From NCBI GenBank assembly GCA_030549335.1, contig JAUKPH010000022.1:4451001-4515000 (forward strand): a DNA stretch of 64,000 nucleotides, written 5' to 3'. Of the stretch, positions 44,518 to 55,995 are shown piece by piece. Position 1 is the first letter of the stretch; each line of letters opens with the position of its first letter. Under the pieces are notes generated by a model. It saw only the letters and a list, made by a program, of their open reading frames with translations. It was not told the DNA's origin and did no database searches. This DNA comes from Pontederia crassipes. Its lineage: Eukaryota > Streptophyta > Magnoliopsida > Commelinales > Pontederiaceae. The translations under genes and the position numbers were made by a program.

Positions 44518-46170
44518 TACTACAAGAAAATCATCGATTAGCGACACAACAATATAGACTCCAATGCATCGCTAAATATAATAGCGATGCATTAGCGTCG
44601 ACTTCGCGCCACAGGCTCCACGATGCCATTTCTTCGATGCTAATAGCGTCGACTTCGCGCCTATGGGTATGTTGACGCAATTACCGTCAAACGGTGGTGC
44701 TAATGCGACACTGTAATGACGCGAAAAGTGTCATCGTGAAGAGCCAACATGCGTCGCTACTCTGACTCTAAAGAGGCGCTAAAATCGTCGACTCTCATCT
44801 GACGCCGAGTTGGCGTTCCGTTGCGACACTGATCCGATGCTGAGTTGGCACTAAAATTCATTTTTCTGCATCGCTACTGTGACGCTAATGTGACGCTAAG
44901 AACAATATGTCCACCCACAGATGATTACATTATAATGGCACTCCATTCAAATTACATTACATTCAAATCCACGGATGATTGCTATTTTTTTTACATTACA
45001 ATTGAAGCACCATCAAATTACATTAGATGTACATATACATTTTCATTATATCAAATTACATTACATCACATATACATTTCTATTACATCAAATTACATAT
45101 ATCACAATTAGATGATCTAAGTCCTACAATGTCGAAGTCCACGACAGAGAAGATGGGAAACCGGTGCGAGGAGGAGGCGGCGGCGGAGCAAAGGTGGAGG
45201 AGGAGGAGGAGGAGGCTGCGATGGAGAAGAGGTGGAGGAGGAGGAGACGGCGGCGTCGGAGCAGAGGTGGTGGAGGAGGAGGAGGAGGCGGCGGCGGCAT
45301 CATAGAAGAGGTGGAGGAGGAGGAGGCATCGGAGTCGGAGCAGAGGTGGAGGAGGAGGAGGAGGCGGCGTCGGAGAAGAGGTGGAGAAGGAGGAGGAGGC
45401 GGCGACGGTGTCGGAGAAGAGGTGGTGGAGGAGGAGGCGGCGGCGGCGTCGGAGAAGAGGTGGAGGAGGAGGAGGAGGCGTCGGAGAAAAGGTGGAGGAG
45501 GAGGAGGAGGCGTCGGAGAAAAGGTGGAGGAGGAGGAGGAGGCGGCGGCGGCGACGGAGAAGAGATGGAGGAGGAGGAGGAGGAGGCGACGCGTAGGAGG
45601 CGGCGGCGGCGTCGGAGCAGAGGTGGAGGAGGAGGAGGCGGCAGCATCGGAGCAGAGGTGGAGGAGGAGGAGGTGACGACGGCGGAGCAGAGGTGGTGGT
45701 GGAGGAGGAGGCGGAGCCGTCGGGAGGCATCAACGGAGGAGGATGAGGAGATGCAGATGAGTGGTTAAAAGGGGGAAAATGTGGCGTTCGGGCAAGCGGA
45801 ACCATTAGATTAAATGAAAGGACGGTTCAAATTCGTTCTTTGATGAGCACACAGATCACCATTTAGCGTCGCAAATTGGGTGACGTTATTGCGTCGCCAA
45901 TGTGGCGCCATATTAATTCAATTCTGATAAATAATTAATTCTAAAATATGTGAAATAGCGTCGCAGATTAGCGACTCTGAAATTGCGACGCTAAGTTGGA
46001 ATATAGCGTCACATTGGCATCAACAGTTTGAGGCGCTAAACTAGCATCGCAAAATGGCGACGCTATTCTGACACTAAAATGGAGTAGCGATGAAACAGTC
46101 GACGCCATTGGGAAGCCATTGTGTCGCTATATGTATGCGGCGCTAATGCACCGCAAGGGTGGTGCTAAAG
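44518..46170. mobile_element. CACTA-like element 2 (non-autonomous)
   Basis: The left end reads TACTACAAGAAAATC (one change from CACTACAAGAAAATC). Both flanks of the core carry many AGCGTCGC and GCGACGCTA motifs in both orientations, as in CACTA subterminal regions. The core (45150-45770) is a purine-rich low-complexity tract. No transposase is seen. The right end is uncertain: the motifs stop near 46170, but a TTTTTGTAGTG sequence at about 46918 could be the true terminus. Confidence 0.55.
45150..45770 (+). repeat. Purine-rich GGA/CGG minisatellite
   Basis: About 600 bp of GGAGGAGGAGG interspersed with CGGCGG and TCGGAGAAGAGGTGG phrases, with an irregular period of about 45-60 bp. Open frames on both strands (Arg/Gly-rich on plus, Ser/Pro/Leu-rich on minus) simply reflect the trinucleotide composition. 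Confidence 0.85.
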
Positions 46171-46185
46171 TACTATAAAATTATT

Positions 46186-46440
46186 AACTATGTATATATG
46201 TACTATATATATATATATACATATATATATATGTGTGTGTGTGTATGTATATGTTTATATGTATCATATATGTATGTATATGTATATATGGATATGTATA
46301 TACATTTATATGTATCATATATGTATGTATATGTATATATGGATATGTATATATGTATATATATGCATATATGTATGTATATGTATATGTATATGTATAT
46401 ATGGATATGTATATGTATATATGGATATGTATATATGAAA
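46186..46440. repeat. TATG-rich VNTR
   Basis: TATATG/TGTATA repeats with a higher-order unit of about 60 bp (GTATCATATATGTATGTATA...GGATATGTATATA) occurring at least twice. The frames in it are compositional. Confidence 0.9.
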
Positions 46441-47380
46441 AATAGATGAATACTCTTTTCAAATTTGGATACAAAAAAATTCTAATAAAATCATCATTTC
46501 TCAAAAAGATTTGAAAACTTTATGTCAACTAAACGGGACCGTTCTGTGCACTCTCGAAAGGTCCGATTTTTGAGAACACACATTTTTAAATTTCTTAGGT
46601 GAGACGAAAGTTTTGAGGAATTTTTATAATTACAAAAAATAGATATTTTGAGAATCGGAGGAAACGGAAAAGACGTGAAACGTAAAATGTTTGCGTCGCC
46701 CAACCTTCTCAAGCCCTTCGAAATGCCTATTTTTTCATGTCACTGTCTACATCGTGATTCACATGGTAGATACTAATAGCACATGCAACTTATTCTTTAC
46801 CCTTATGCCTGTAAGTTATAATATCCTATCCTATATCCCATAAATTAATCTAATCTCAGGTATAACAATTATAATATAACAAAATAGGCATGATATAGTT
46901 TGATCCTTTTTTTTACCTTTTTGTAGTGATGTTTTTTTTTGAGAGAGCTTAAGAATGCTTGAAATATGTAATTAAATGCCTAAAAAAGATAGATTATTTT
47001 AATATAAAAATAAAATTTTTGCTTTTAAAATTTTTGACTTTTTAATATACAAATATATTTAATATTTAAATCATAAAAAATATTTTAATTATTTCATATT
47101 TTTTGTATTTCAAGTATTTATTTCTATGTTTTAATTTTTAATAAAATAAAATATCGAACTAAATAAAAAATATTTAATTATAAATAAAAAATAAAAGAGT
47201 TAAAATTTTTCAATCCCTACTTAACCAAACATGGGTCAAATCAAGTTGATAGTTTACCTGCCAAATTGGTGAACATCCTTATGATTACTCTAACCACTTT
47301 ACCAAAGGAACAATTATGACAATGGTAGTAGCAACCTCTACTTATTTGGATTCCAGGTGGCCGCACAAGCAGGCATCAAA
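46441..47380. other. AT-rich intergenic
   Basis: No gene was seen. TTTTTGTAGTG at about 46918 may be a CACTA right end. Confidence 0.45.
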
Positions 47381-48409
47381 AGTGTAAAATTCATCCTAAA
47401 TGTTTTGGATATTTGAAAAAATTTCACGTCGTTAGACCATTCGTCATACATCATTTAATAGTAGAAGACTTGAAAATTTAGAGAAAATCATAATAGTTAA
47501 AAACTTTTTATTAATCATACCATAACTAATACTTCAGAAAACATAAAATGCCTAAAACCTTCATTACAACATTAACTTAAATGTTCACATAGAGCTAAAG
47601 GATTTATTTAAATCTAAACATGTGCAACACTTCGTCATGAGCTTGAGGTGCCATCCATCATTTAATTTTGGTTACCTGCAAGGATCCAGAGTGCAGGGTT
47701 TCTCAGTTAGAGTACGTAAAAGTTAATACATGCCATGATATCCTATAACATATGAATATGCATGCCATGAGCTATATCATGAACTTACATGACATTACAT
47801 CATACTTACATTCATTCTTCATAAAACATTCATGAAATATAAAAATTATGTCATACCTGTTTGCTTCAGATCCATCATTTGCAAGTGTCATACAATAGAA
47901 ATATATATTCATATCATTTTAGTGTTCATTATCATGTACATTTTAGGAGTTTCTTCATAACTCCTTGATCCTTATTTAGACTTCTTTCATACTTTACATT
48001 TTCTCAGCGTTGCTTTATAATCATTTGGATCTTATTTCATTCTTCTTTCTTTCTTTATTATGTGATCCTTCACGTGTCATCTTCATCCTTCATTTTTATC
48101 AGATAATGCCATTTTGAATTTCATTCCATATCATAAGTCATATCTTAAGAACACACATCATAATGGTGAGGGATTTTATTCATAGTCATCTTTAGGAATA
48201 CACACACTTTATGATGAGAGATATTGTTTCTTAGAAAGTATATACATAGTTGCAGAACTTTACTTCTTAGGCTTAGGTCCTTTTGAAATACATATATAAG
48301 TGTAGAACTTTATTTTATCATCATCTTTAACTTTATTTGTTATAAAATACTTTGAAGTCAAACTTCACTTTCATTCTTCCTTTATTTTATAACATTTTTC
48401 ATCTTTACA

Positions 48410-49180
48410 TTGAGAAATCTCAAACACCTTTTATGTGATGACATTAATTCCCCAAAAGTCTCAATCACCATAAGGTGAAAGAAATTTACGTATCATCTTT
48501 ACATTCAGTACTTACTTTTATTTTATTCATCATATACTACGATTCATCTTTGTTTAATAATCAATACAAGGTGACATCATTACATTGGTTAACAGGGAAC
48601 TGGAAAATCTCAAACACCTTTAGGTGACGGCATTATTTTCCAAAGAAGTATCAGTCACCATAAGTGAAAGACATTTACTTCTAAAAAATCTCAAACACCT
48701 TCTGGGTGATGACTTTATTTTCCAAAGAAGTCACAATCACCATGAGGTGAAAGTCATTTACTTCTTACCCATATTTCATCTTTATCACATCATTATATTA
48801 GTTCATAGGGCACTGGAACATCTCAAACATATTTTGGGTGATGATATTATTTCTTAAAGAAGTCTTAATCACCGTGAGGTGAAAAGAAATTTGCTTATTA
48901 CCCTCATTTTTCATCTTTACATCATTACATTACTTCATAGCGCACTGAAGAATCTCAAACATCTTTTGATGGCATTATTTTTCAAAGAAGTCTTAATCAC
49001 CATGAAGTGAAAGACATTTATTTCTTGTTCTCATCTTTCATCTTTGCTTAATTGAAGACTTAGAGCAACATCATTACAATTAGGCCAATGCCCCGAGAAA
49101 ATCTCAGACACTTTTTTAGGTGATGGCATTATTTTTTAAGAAGTCTCAATCACCCTAAGGTGAATGACATTTACTTCTTT
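48410..49180. repeat. Expanded hairpin repeat (six units) in copy C
   Basis: Core units of about 80 bp start near 48417, 48606, 48685, 48815, 48948 and 49097. Each has ATCTCAAACACCTTTT-like sequence, a GGTGATGGCATTATTTT-like part, AAGAAGTCTCAATCACC and AAGGTGAAAGACATTTACTT. Two short inverted pairs (CACC...GGTG and TCACC...GGTGA) occur in most units. Spacing ranges from about 79 to 190 bp. Confidence 0.85.
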
Positions 49181-49375
49181 AACATAATGTGTGTCGAGGC
49201 ATTTCCTTCCATTTCATACTTGATTAGTCATCAATACATCAAACAGTCACGTCACTCTTGCATCTTTGAGCCTAATTACGTTGAGCATGCATTACGTGTC
49301 ATGTACAATCAATACACATCCATACACAACCATATACATTAGAAAATAGGTTCAATGCATCTTACAAGGCATTTT

Positions 49376-49495
49376 CAAGCGTCATAGCCATGCCCAACAA
49401 TGTCATGGCTGTGCCCAGCACTATCACGGCCGTGCCCATATCAGTCACGACTGTGCCTAACCATGCCCAATTTTGTCATGGTCGTGCCAGCCTCA
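49376..49495. repeat. 21-22-bp palindromic repeats in copy C
   Basis: Five to six units of the form GTCA(T/C)GGC(T/C)GTGCC with 8-9 bp between. The core CACGGCCGTG is palindromic. A looser version occurs in copy B at 23990-24110. Confidence 0.75.
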
Positions 49496-50672
49496 GCCAT
49501 TCTCAACCTTAGTCAAATTTCAGTATCTCTCTCTCACAGTCTGTGACCAAGTTGGTCACAACCGTGCTTGGCCGCGTCATGGCTCTGACAAATGTATCAC
49601 GGGCGTGAACGAGAGCCTTCTAATCACCTCTACCTCGTGCGTTCAGTCATGACCATTCCTGTTGTTGGCACGACCATGCCGGCATCTTGGAATCCCGAAT
49701 TTCAATATAAAAATCTTGATTTTTGAGATCAAAACATCAGTAAAGATTGTTGGGCATGGCTGATTGCATAAAGATTGCATGTATGATCTCTAAGCATAGA
49801 ATAATCATAAAACATATTAAAGTATTCAATTTTCCTTCAAGATTTTAAATGGATAGACATTTTTTATTTTCACTGGAGGCGCTTGCCTATGATAACACAC
49901 TTGACCGAGCTAAATGAAAAATGTTGATACCCGTTTCCTGTTCCGTCAGAAATGAAAGAAAGAAGGGATTATGTTGTATTCTAGATTACATTGTATCCCA
50001 TATAAAAATAAAACAGAAAAATCTTAAAGAGAACAACCCCTTTTCTGAATTCTTAGAATTCCTTTGATTTCTCAAGTAAGATCATTCGGTTCGAAGAAGA
50101 TTCCAACTCACCTACTTGATTGATTATCGGATCTGTCCCGTCCCAACACTCAAGATATTTAGGGCTTCTCCCCATAAATTCATACAACTACCATAATCTA
50201 TTCTCTACATAGTATTCTGGCAATGGACACTAAAATATTAATAACTTAATTTATATTTGTTCTTTTCAAACGATTCTACTTTTCACAGAAAGATAACACG
50301 AATATTTAACTTGTGAATAAATTTCAAATCCTAATTCGGTATTTCAAATTTATGATAATTTTTATAATTTCATCTCATTGTTACCCCATACAACACGACG
50401 GTAGTCCAATGTTTAGATCATAACTATTTTTATACATCTTCAAATCATATGAAACAACTTTCTATGGTAACTAGATTTCGAGGGATTTCCATTCATGTAT
50501 TATTTCTGAATAAGTAAAATCCATCCAAATAATTATTACAAAACAATCACAAATTTAACGGATTATGCAACATAAAACATGAAACTCTCGTTCATGCAAC
50601 CTTTATTTATGCAACACTCAATCAAAATTCCTATTAGGAACAATGTGTTCTTGAAACTTTCAATCCAACCAA

Positions 50673-51675
50673 AAATATTATTGAGAGAGAGAGAGAGAGA
50701 AATCAAACACGATAACACAAGTGGTTGTTGACGAGGTTTGATCACACCTTGACCTACGTCCCTGCTCCGACTTCTCGGACTTGAGACAACCAAAGATTCC
50801 ACTAAAAGACTTTCTTTGTTCCAAATGGGGCAAGGAAGAGAGCCATTTATACAACCACCTTTTCTCCACTTCGAGAGGCAAGACAAATCTTTTCTCATAG
50901 GAAGCTAATATTTTCTCTCGCTCAAGAGTTAAGATTTGGAAACTCTTTCACACATGAGCTCTCTCAATCTTTGGTTTTTCTCTTTTACAATAGAATGCTC
51001 ACAAGAAGAGAAGAGAGAAAGAAAAGAAAACTTAAAATAATAACTTCAAGGAAAATGTCTTCTTTTAATAACTTGAAGTTTTTCTTCGATGCTTGGATGG
51101 ATGCTTTTGCTTTTGGCTTTGGCACTCCTTTTATAAGCTTCAATGTGTGAAAAATTCGTTCAGAATTTTTTTTCACACTTTTCTCATTCAAAATTAACCA
51201 TTACTGTTCATTTGATCCGAAGGCCGGTCAACTGCATATATGGACCGATTGATCGATCTATGTGACCATTATGCAATTTCTTCAGCTTTTGCACTTGATC
51301 GGCCGATCGATACATCGATCGGTATCATCTCGACATCAATCGAGGTAGGCTCAGCATTGATTGGCCGACTGACATCTCCATTCGGTCGACCGGTATTGTC
51401 TCGATTGGCCTTCTTTGCTTCGACTAGTAGGTTGACCAACCAACACTATTTTGAGCATAACGTTTTGCAAGGTTATTCAAATTAGATAATCTTAGATTCT
51501 ATAGATAGTTAACATGATTCTCTACAACTTTGATATTCATCATTCATCCATAAATAGTCTCCCTAAATTTATAGTTATTTTAAAAATAAAATCAAATTGA
51601 TCTATAGGTTATGAAAGACAAATTAAAAAAATTGCGTTTAAGAATCAAAACATTGCATAGAACTTTGATACAACA
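50673..51675 (-). repeat. SIRE 3 3' LTR (end truncated)
   Basis: It is homologous to 53231-54242, with shared AATCAAACACGATAA, GACGAGGTT and GGTCGAC-type palindromes (51225-51435). A GA run at 50674-50700 marks the junction with the family-1 LTR. Confidence 0.75.
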
Positions 51676-51702
51676 ATGATGTCAAAATAAAGTTGAAAGA
51701 TT

Positions 51703-52989
51703 TTAACATGCTCCACCTATCACTATGGCCAATTTTCTTTTTCTGTTATATATGTTCCTCTTTTCTTCAAAAAAAAGATAGTAATTTTGAAATTTTGAGT
51801 GAAATAAAAATGTAATTGATACTTTCACCATAACCTTCATACCTTCACATACATGTGTAATTTCCAAAGTTCCAATTTCATTTTTCAGGTTTTCATTTTC
51901 CATAAGATATATATTCCTTTCTTCTTTTAATTTTTCAATCTCATGTAGTAATTTTTCATTTTCCTCTTTAAGTGAAAAATATTTTTTTATAAGGGATGGA
52001 AATTTTTTATTTACATCTAAAAAAATGTTTTCTTCGGAGGAGCTCGATGAGTCATAGTTTGAATTTGAAAGGTTAGAAATTACCTCATCGTTGTGTGACA
52101 TTAAGGATAGGTATGCTTTGTCACTAGAAGAGCTTGATGAGTCACTTGTTTCACTTAACTCTTCATATTTTTTTCCCTTTATGAGATGTCTCTTCTTTGT
52201 GTTGTTTGTATAATATTTTTGTTGGCTTTTCATTCTTTTCTTTCTTCTTTACTAACTTGAGATACTTATCTAATTTTCTTGTGTAGCGTGAGAGTTTCTT
52301 TTCGTCCATCCTTTTCACTTGAGTTTTCTTCTTTTGAATTTGCTTTCAATGCCAATATTTTCTTCTTGAGAAATTTTTCTTCTTGATCTTCATAGATTGA
52401 GATCTCATAGATTAGAAGTGAACCAATTAGATCATCAAAATTCAGCTTGTTCAAGTCCTTTTCTTCAATCACGATTATCTTTGTATGATATTTGAAGGAA
52501 TGAGATCTGAGAAACTTTTTCACCTTTTGAGGGTTAGTTCTTGGCTCGTCTAAAGAGGCTAAACCATTCAAGATATCGTCAAATCATGCAACCATGTCAT
52601 TTATGGATTTATTATCATGCATTTTGAAAGAATCATATTGTTGATTTAAAATATAAGTCTAGATTCCTTAACTTTATTAGTTCATTCATAAGTAACAATG
52701 AACTTTTTCCAAATCTCAATTGTACTTTCAGAACTTGAAATTTGATTAAACTCCATTGAATCCAAAGCACAATAAAAATTATTTTTGGCTTTCTAATCAA
52801 GTTTTGCAAAAAAAATTTCTCTTTCATTAGAATATGTGGGTAATGTTTCATGTAAGTGATACCCTTTTTCAATAATGGAACATATGTATGCTTGATTTCT
52901 AATTTGCAATATACAAAATTTGATGCATTTAGAAGGAGAGGACGACTAATTGATTGTTCTTCGGCAAAACTAAATTCGCTTGATGTCAT
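51703..52989 (-). pseudogene. SIRE 3 gag
   Basis: Three frames: 52989 (MTSSEFSFAEEQSISRPLLL start), 52571 (MNGLASLDEPRTNPQKVKKF and KDLNKLNFDDLIGSLLIYE) and 52233 (Ser-rich acidic clusters, then a coiled coil around KEENEKLLHEIEKLKEERN). The order equals SIRE 1 and 2 gag up to the coiled coil. No zinc knuckle follows. Confidence 0.75.
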
Positions 52990-53075
52990 AAATCTTAAAA
53001 CAAGATGATTAAATCCTAAAATGATTAGTTCTTAAAACGATTACATCTTAAAACAAGAACCGCTCTGTTACCAAT

Positions 53076-54242
53076 TGTTGGATCCCAAATGGCACTAAGA
53101 GGGGGGAGGGGGTGAATTGGTATTCAAAAATGAAATCTATCGATTTAACAAAATATGTCGTGGAAGCTTAAAATTGATTTTTTAAACATTTTAAATCAAT
53201 GTAATTCAGGTTATATTACAAATACAATATGAGAGGGAGAGAAAGAAATCAAACACGATAATACATATGATTGTTGACGAGGTTCGGTCACACCTTAGCC
53301 TATATTTCTACTCCGACTTCTCAGCTTTGAGACCGTCGGAGATTCCATTAAAGCACCTCCTTTGTTCAAAATGGAGCAAGGAAGAAAGCTATTTACATAA
53401 CCACCTTTACCTCGCTTCAAAAGGCAATGCAAATCTCTCCTTGTAGGAAATTAATCTTTTCTCTCGCTTAGAAGGTAAGATGTGGAACCTCTTTCACACA
53501 TGAGCTCTCACCATCTTTCTGAAAATGGTTTCTCTTTTTACAATACAATTCTCACAAGAAGAAAAGAGAGAAAGAAAAGAAAACTTAAAATAATAATTTC
53601 AAGGAAAATGTCTTCTTTTGATAATTTGAAGTTTTTCTTCAATACTTGGATGGATGCTTTTGCTTTTAGTTTTGACACTCATTTTATAGGCTTCAATGTT
53701 TGAAAAATTCGTCCAAAATTCTTTCCACACTTTTTTCATTCAAAACTAGCCGTCACTGTTCATTTGACCCGGAGGCCGGTCGACTGCACATATGGACCGG
53801 TCGACTGGTCTATGTGACCATTGCACGATTTCTTCAGCTTTTGCGCTTGATCGATCAACTGGTATCGTCTCGACATCGACCGAGGCAGGCTTAGCATTGA
53901 TCGGTCGATCGACATCTCCATTTGGTCGTCCGGTATTGTCTCGACCGGTCTTCTTTGCTTCAACCGGTAGGTTGACCGACCTACACTATTTTGAGTATAA
54001 CTTTTTGCACAGTTATCCAAATTAGATAATCTTAGATTCTATGGATAGCTAACATGATTCTCTACAATTTGATATTCATCACTCATCCATAATCTAATAA
54101 GACCATAGTCAATTATTTAATCAAAATATAGTGCATAAATATGTCCCTTTTTCTTTAAACTTTTTCAGCATTTAACTTTAATCTTTCAAGGTTTTTGTCA
54201 TCAAAAAATAGTTTTATATGTCATTAAAACTTTTCTCCAATA
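53076..54242 (-). repeat. SIRE 3 5' LTR (full length, 1,167 bp)
   Basis: Its inner end on plus is TGTTGGATCCCAAATGGCAC and its outer end is CTTTTCTCCAATA. The palindrome-rich U3 (53770-53990) contains GGCCGGTCGACTG and GACCGGTCGACTGG. A CCTATAAAATG TATA motif (minus) lies near 53685. This is the best reference LTR for the family in the window. Confidence 0.8.
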
Positions 54243-54479
54243 GAGACCACTCAATTATCAGTCATGACTCTAGCGTCCTTTGACATCGATTTCAACTACA
54301 ACGAGAAGGTCAGAGTTTGTAGCTATGCACACACACCGTGGAGAATGAAATTAGAGGTCAATGTGGGGACAGAAAGTATTTTTTTTAATAGGAGACATGT
54401 TTAATTTATAGGGAAAACTATATTTAAGAAAATTAAGTTATAATTCCTGCTTGATTTTTTATCAACATGAGAACTAAAT

Positions 54480-54870
54480 ATGATAATTGGTGGAACAAGT
54501 AGGAGTGTCGACCTGGTGAATCCAATGGCCTGGCCCAAGAACGGGGTGAAATTTTCTGACATGAGTTGATTTGACACGATCTGAAGACCCATTTTTAAAT
54601 TTTTATTTAATTTTCAACTTAAAAAATTTTAAATATATAAAATAATATTTAAATACTTTAAGAATTATTTTATTCTTTTTAAATAAATCTCATATAATAT
54701 TTTTGTATTGAATGATAAAAAATAAGAAAAGAAATTTGACCAGCCGACCCGATTCTGATCGGGTTGGATCATGTCCCTCAAAAGGGGTGACCCAACCTAA
54801 TTTGACCTGATCCAAACTAGGTCAGGTCGGGTTAAAATCAACCTGTGAATACCCTTACTCACAAGTGGAT
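54480..54870. mobile_element. Possible hAT-type MITE (GTAGGAGTGTC...)
   Basis: The left part reads GTAGGAGTGTCGACCTGG and the right part CCTGTGAATACCCTTAC, with interior phrases GACCCGATTCTGATCGGGTT and GGTCAGGTCGGGTT like those in the element starting at 63866. The flanks GGAACAAG and CTCACAAG match only in part, so the boundary is tentative. Confidence 0.4.
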
Positions 54871-54889
54871 TCATTGTCTTGATGATATC

Positions 54890-55850
54890 TATAAGAAACT
54901 TTAACAAATGTCACTTTTTTTTTATTACCATGTCATCATTTATGGTACTCCAAGATTTTGATTCGGTACTCTTCGTGAGTAAGATTTTTCATGAGATTTG
55001 ATTCTTCAATTGAGATAACATTTGTTTCATCATGCTTGTACTTTATTAACAAGGATACATGATACACATTGTGTACTCTTTCATATAAAGGAGGGTAGTG
55101 TTAGTCTCTTGATCCTTCACTAAGCAATTCCAATCCAATACATCAAGGATTTAATCTTTTTCTTACTTATTGCATTACCCTTTAACAACACTTGATCCAA
55201 TATCTTTCTTTTGCTTACCTCTTTCCACCATATAGGAGAATGACATAACCTTCCATATAGTACCTCAAACGATGTCATGCCAATACCGGAATGAATACTA
55301 CTATTGTGGCAAACTTTATAAGTGACAAATGAATGAATCATGATCATCTCAAATTTCATATCAATTAATAGCACATGCCGTTAACATATTTTCTAATATT
55401 TAAATGATTCTTTATAATTAATAAGAAATATTGTGTTGTAATTCAATCTGATCTCAAATGCTTCTTATCAACTTTTCCAATGTACGAAAGTAAATCTGGG
55501 ATCTCAATTTGTAGATATTCCATAAAATTGGATGATTTTCTTGACATACAAATTTATCGAGATTTCAATTGATTATTTCATCTCTATAGCAGAAAATTAG
55601 CTACCTTTGTTAATCGAGTTACCCACAATCCATATGATTCTGATTACAAGACTGATTAGTAACAAAATGTATGATTGTCTCATCAAGCTCTTTATTATCC
55701 CATAAAGTCTCTTATATTGCACCTTTTACTTGTTGGGCGATCTCTCTCCTAACAAATTCAAATTTCGAAAGCTTGCAAAAAGTTCGATTGTCAAACCATC
55801 CAATAATATTTTCAGTCTTCTAACACGTGACATTTTTCTTGCAAAAATTT
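54890..55850 (-). pseudogene. Decayed Tekay-like integrase and C-terminus
   Basis: Minus frames give the C-terminal block VHNVYHVSLLIKYKHDETNV and, from 55374, HSSIHSGIGMTSFEVLYGRL with CHSPIWWKEV, a gypsy integrase C-terminal motif (GMAPFEVLYGRKCRSP type). Degenerate integrase core and zinc-domain sequence extends to about 55850. No LTR is evident, so it is an isolated fragment related to the element at 25331-34071. Confidence 0.65.
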
Positions 55851-55995
55851 TAAACAAAAGAAATAGTTACTTCCACGTTTAGATTTGAGGAAGGAGAGGA
55901 ATAAATGGCTATTTTTTTTATCGAGGGATGTGAACATTTGATATTTCCAAGGAAATACCTATCTTTCTACTTTTTTATGTCGGTCTAGATCCATG

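Larger units (their letters stand above)
47381..50672 (-). repeat. Family-1 LTR, copy C, expanded
   Basis: In minus orientation it aligns by eye with the solo LTR: AGGATCCAGAGTGCAGGGTTT near 47682 (plus reading; family block before the 3' end), the ATTCGGTATTTCAAATTTATGA block near 50334 and the TTATGCAACATAAAACATGA block near 50562. It is about 3.3 kb, longer than the 2.18-kb solo LTR, mostly because of the hairpin repeat expansion at 48410-49180. The LTR start is missing, cut at about 50672 by SIRE element 3. Confidence 0.7.
50673..54242 (-). mobile_element. SIRE-type copia element 3, gag only
   Basis: On minus: 5' LTR 53076-54242 (1,167 bp), primer-site-like TTGGTAACAGAGC, an internal region of only 1,400 bp (51676-53075) holding gag alone, then the 3' LTR (51675 down to about 50673). 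The 3' LTR starts TGTTGTATCAAAG and lacks about its last 155 bp. No protease, integrase or RT remnant is visible, so this is a short non-autonomous form. Confidence 0.75.

Noticed and set aside
45083..45805. Long open frames on both strands (Arg-rich plus, Ser/Pro/Leu-rich minus)
   Set aside because: A stop-poor trinucleotide repeat opens several frames at once, so this is no evidence of coding.
46184..46504. Tyr/Ile-rich frames
   Set aside because: They come from the TATG/TATA microsatellite.
44518..46930. CACTA element extending to TTTTTGTAGTG at about 46918
   Set aside because: The subterminal motifs stop near 46170 and no 3-bp target duplication could be matched, so the longer extent was kept only as a possibility.
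49376..49495. Regular short palindromic repeats suggesting a CRISPR array
   Set aside because: The spacing is only 8-9 bp, units are degenerate, they sit in a plant LTR, and no cas-like gene is present.
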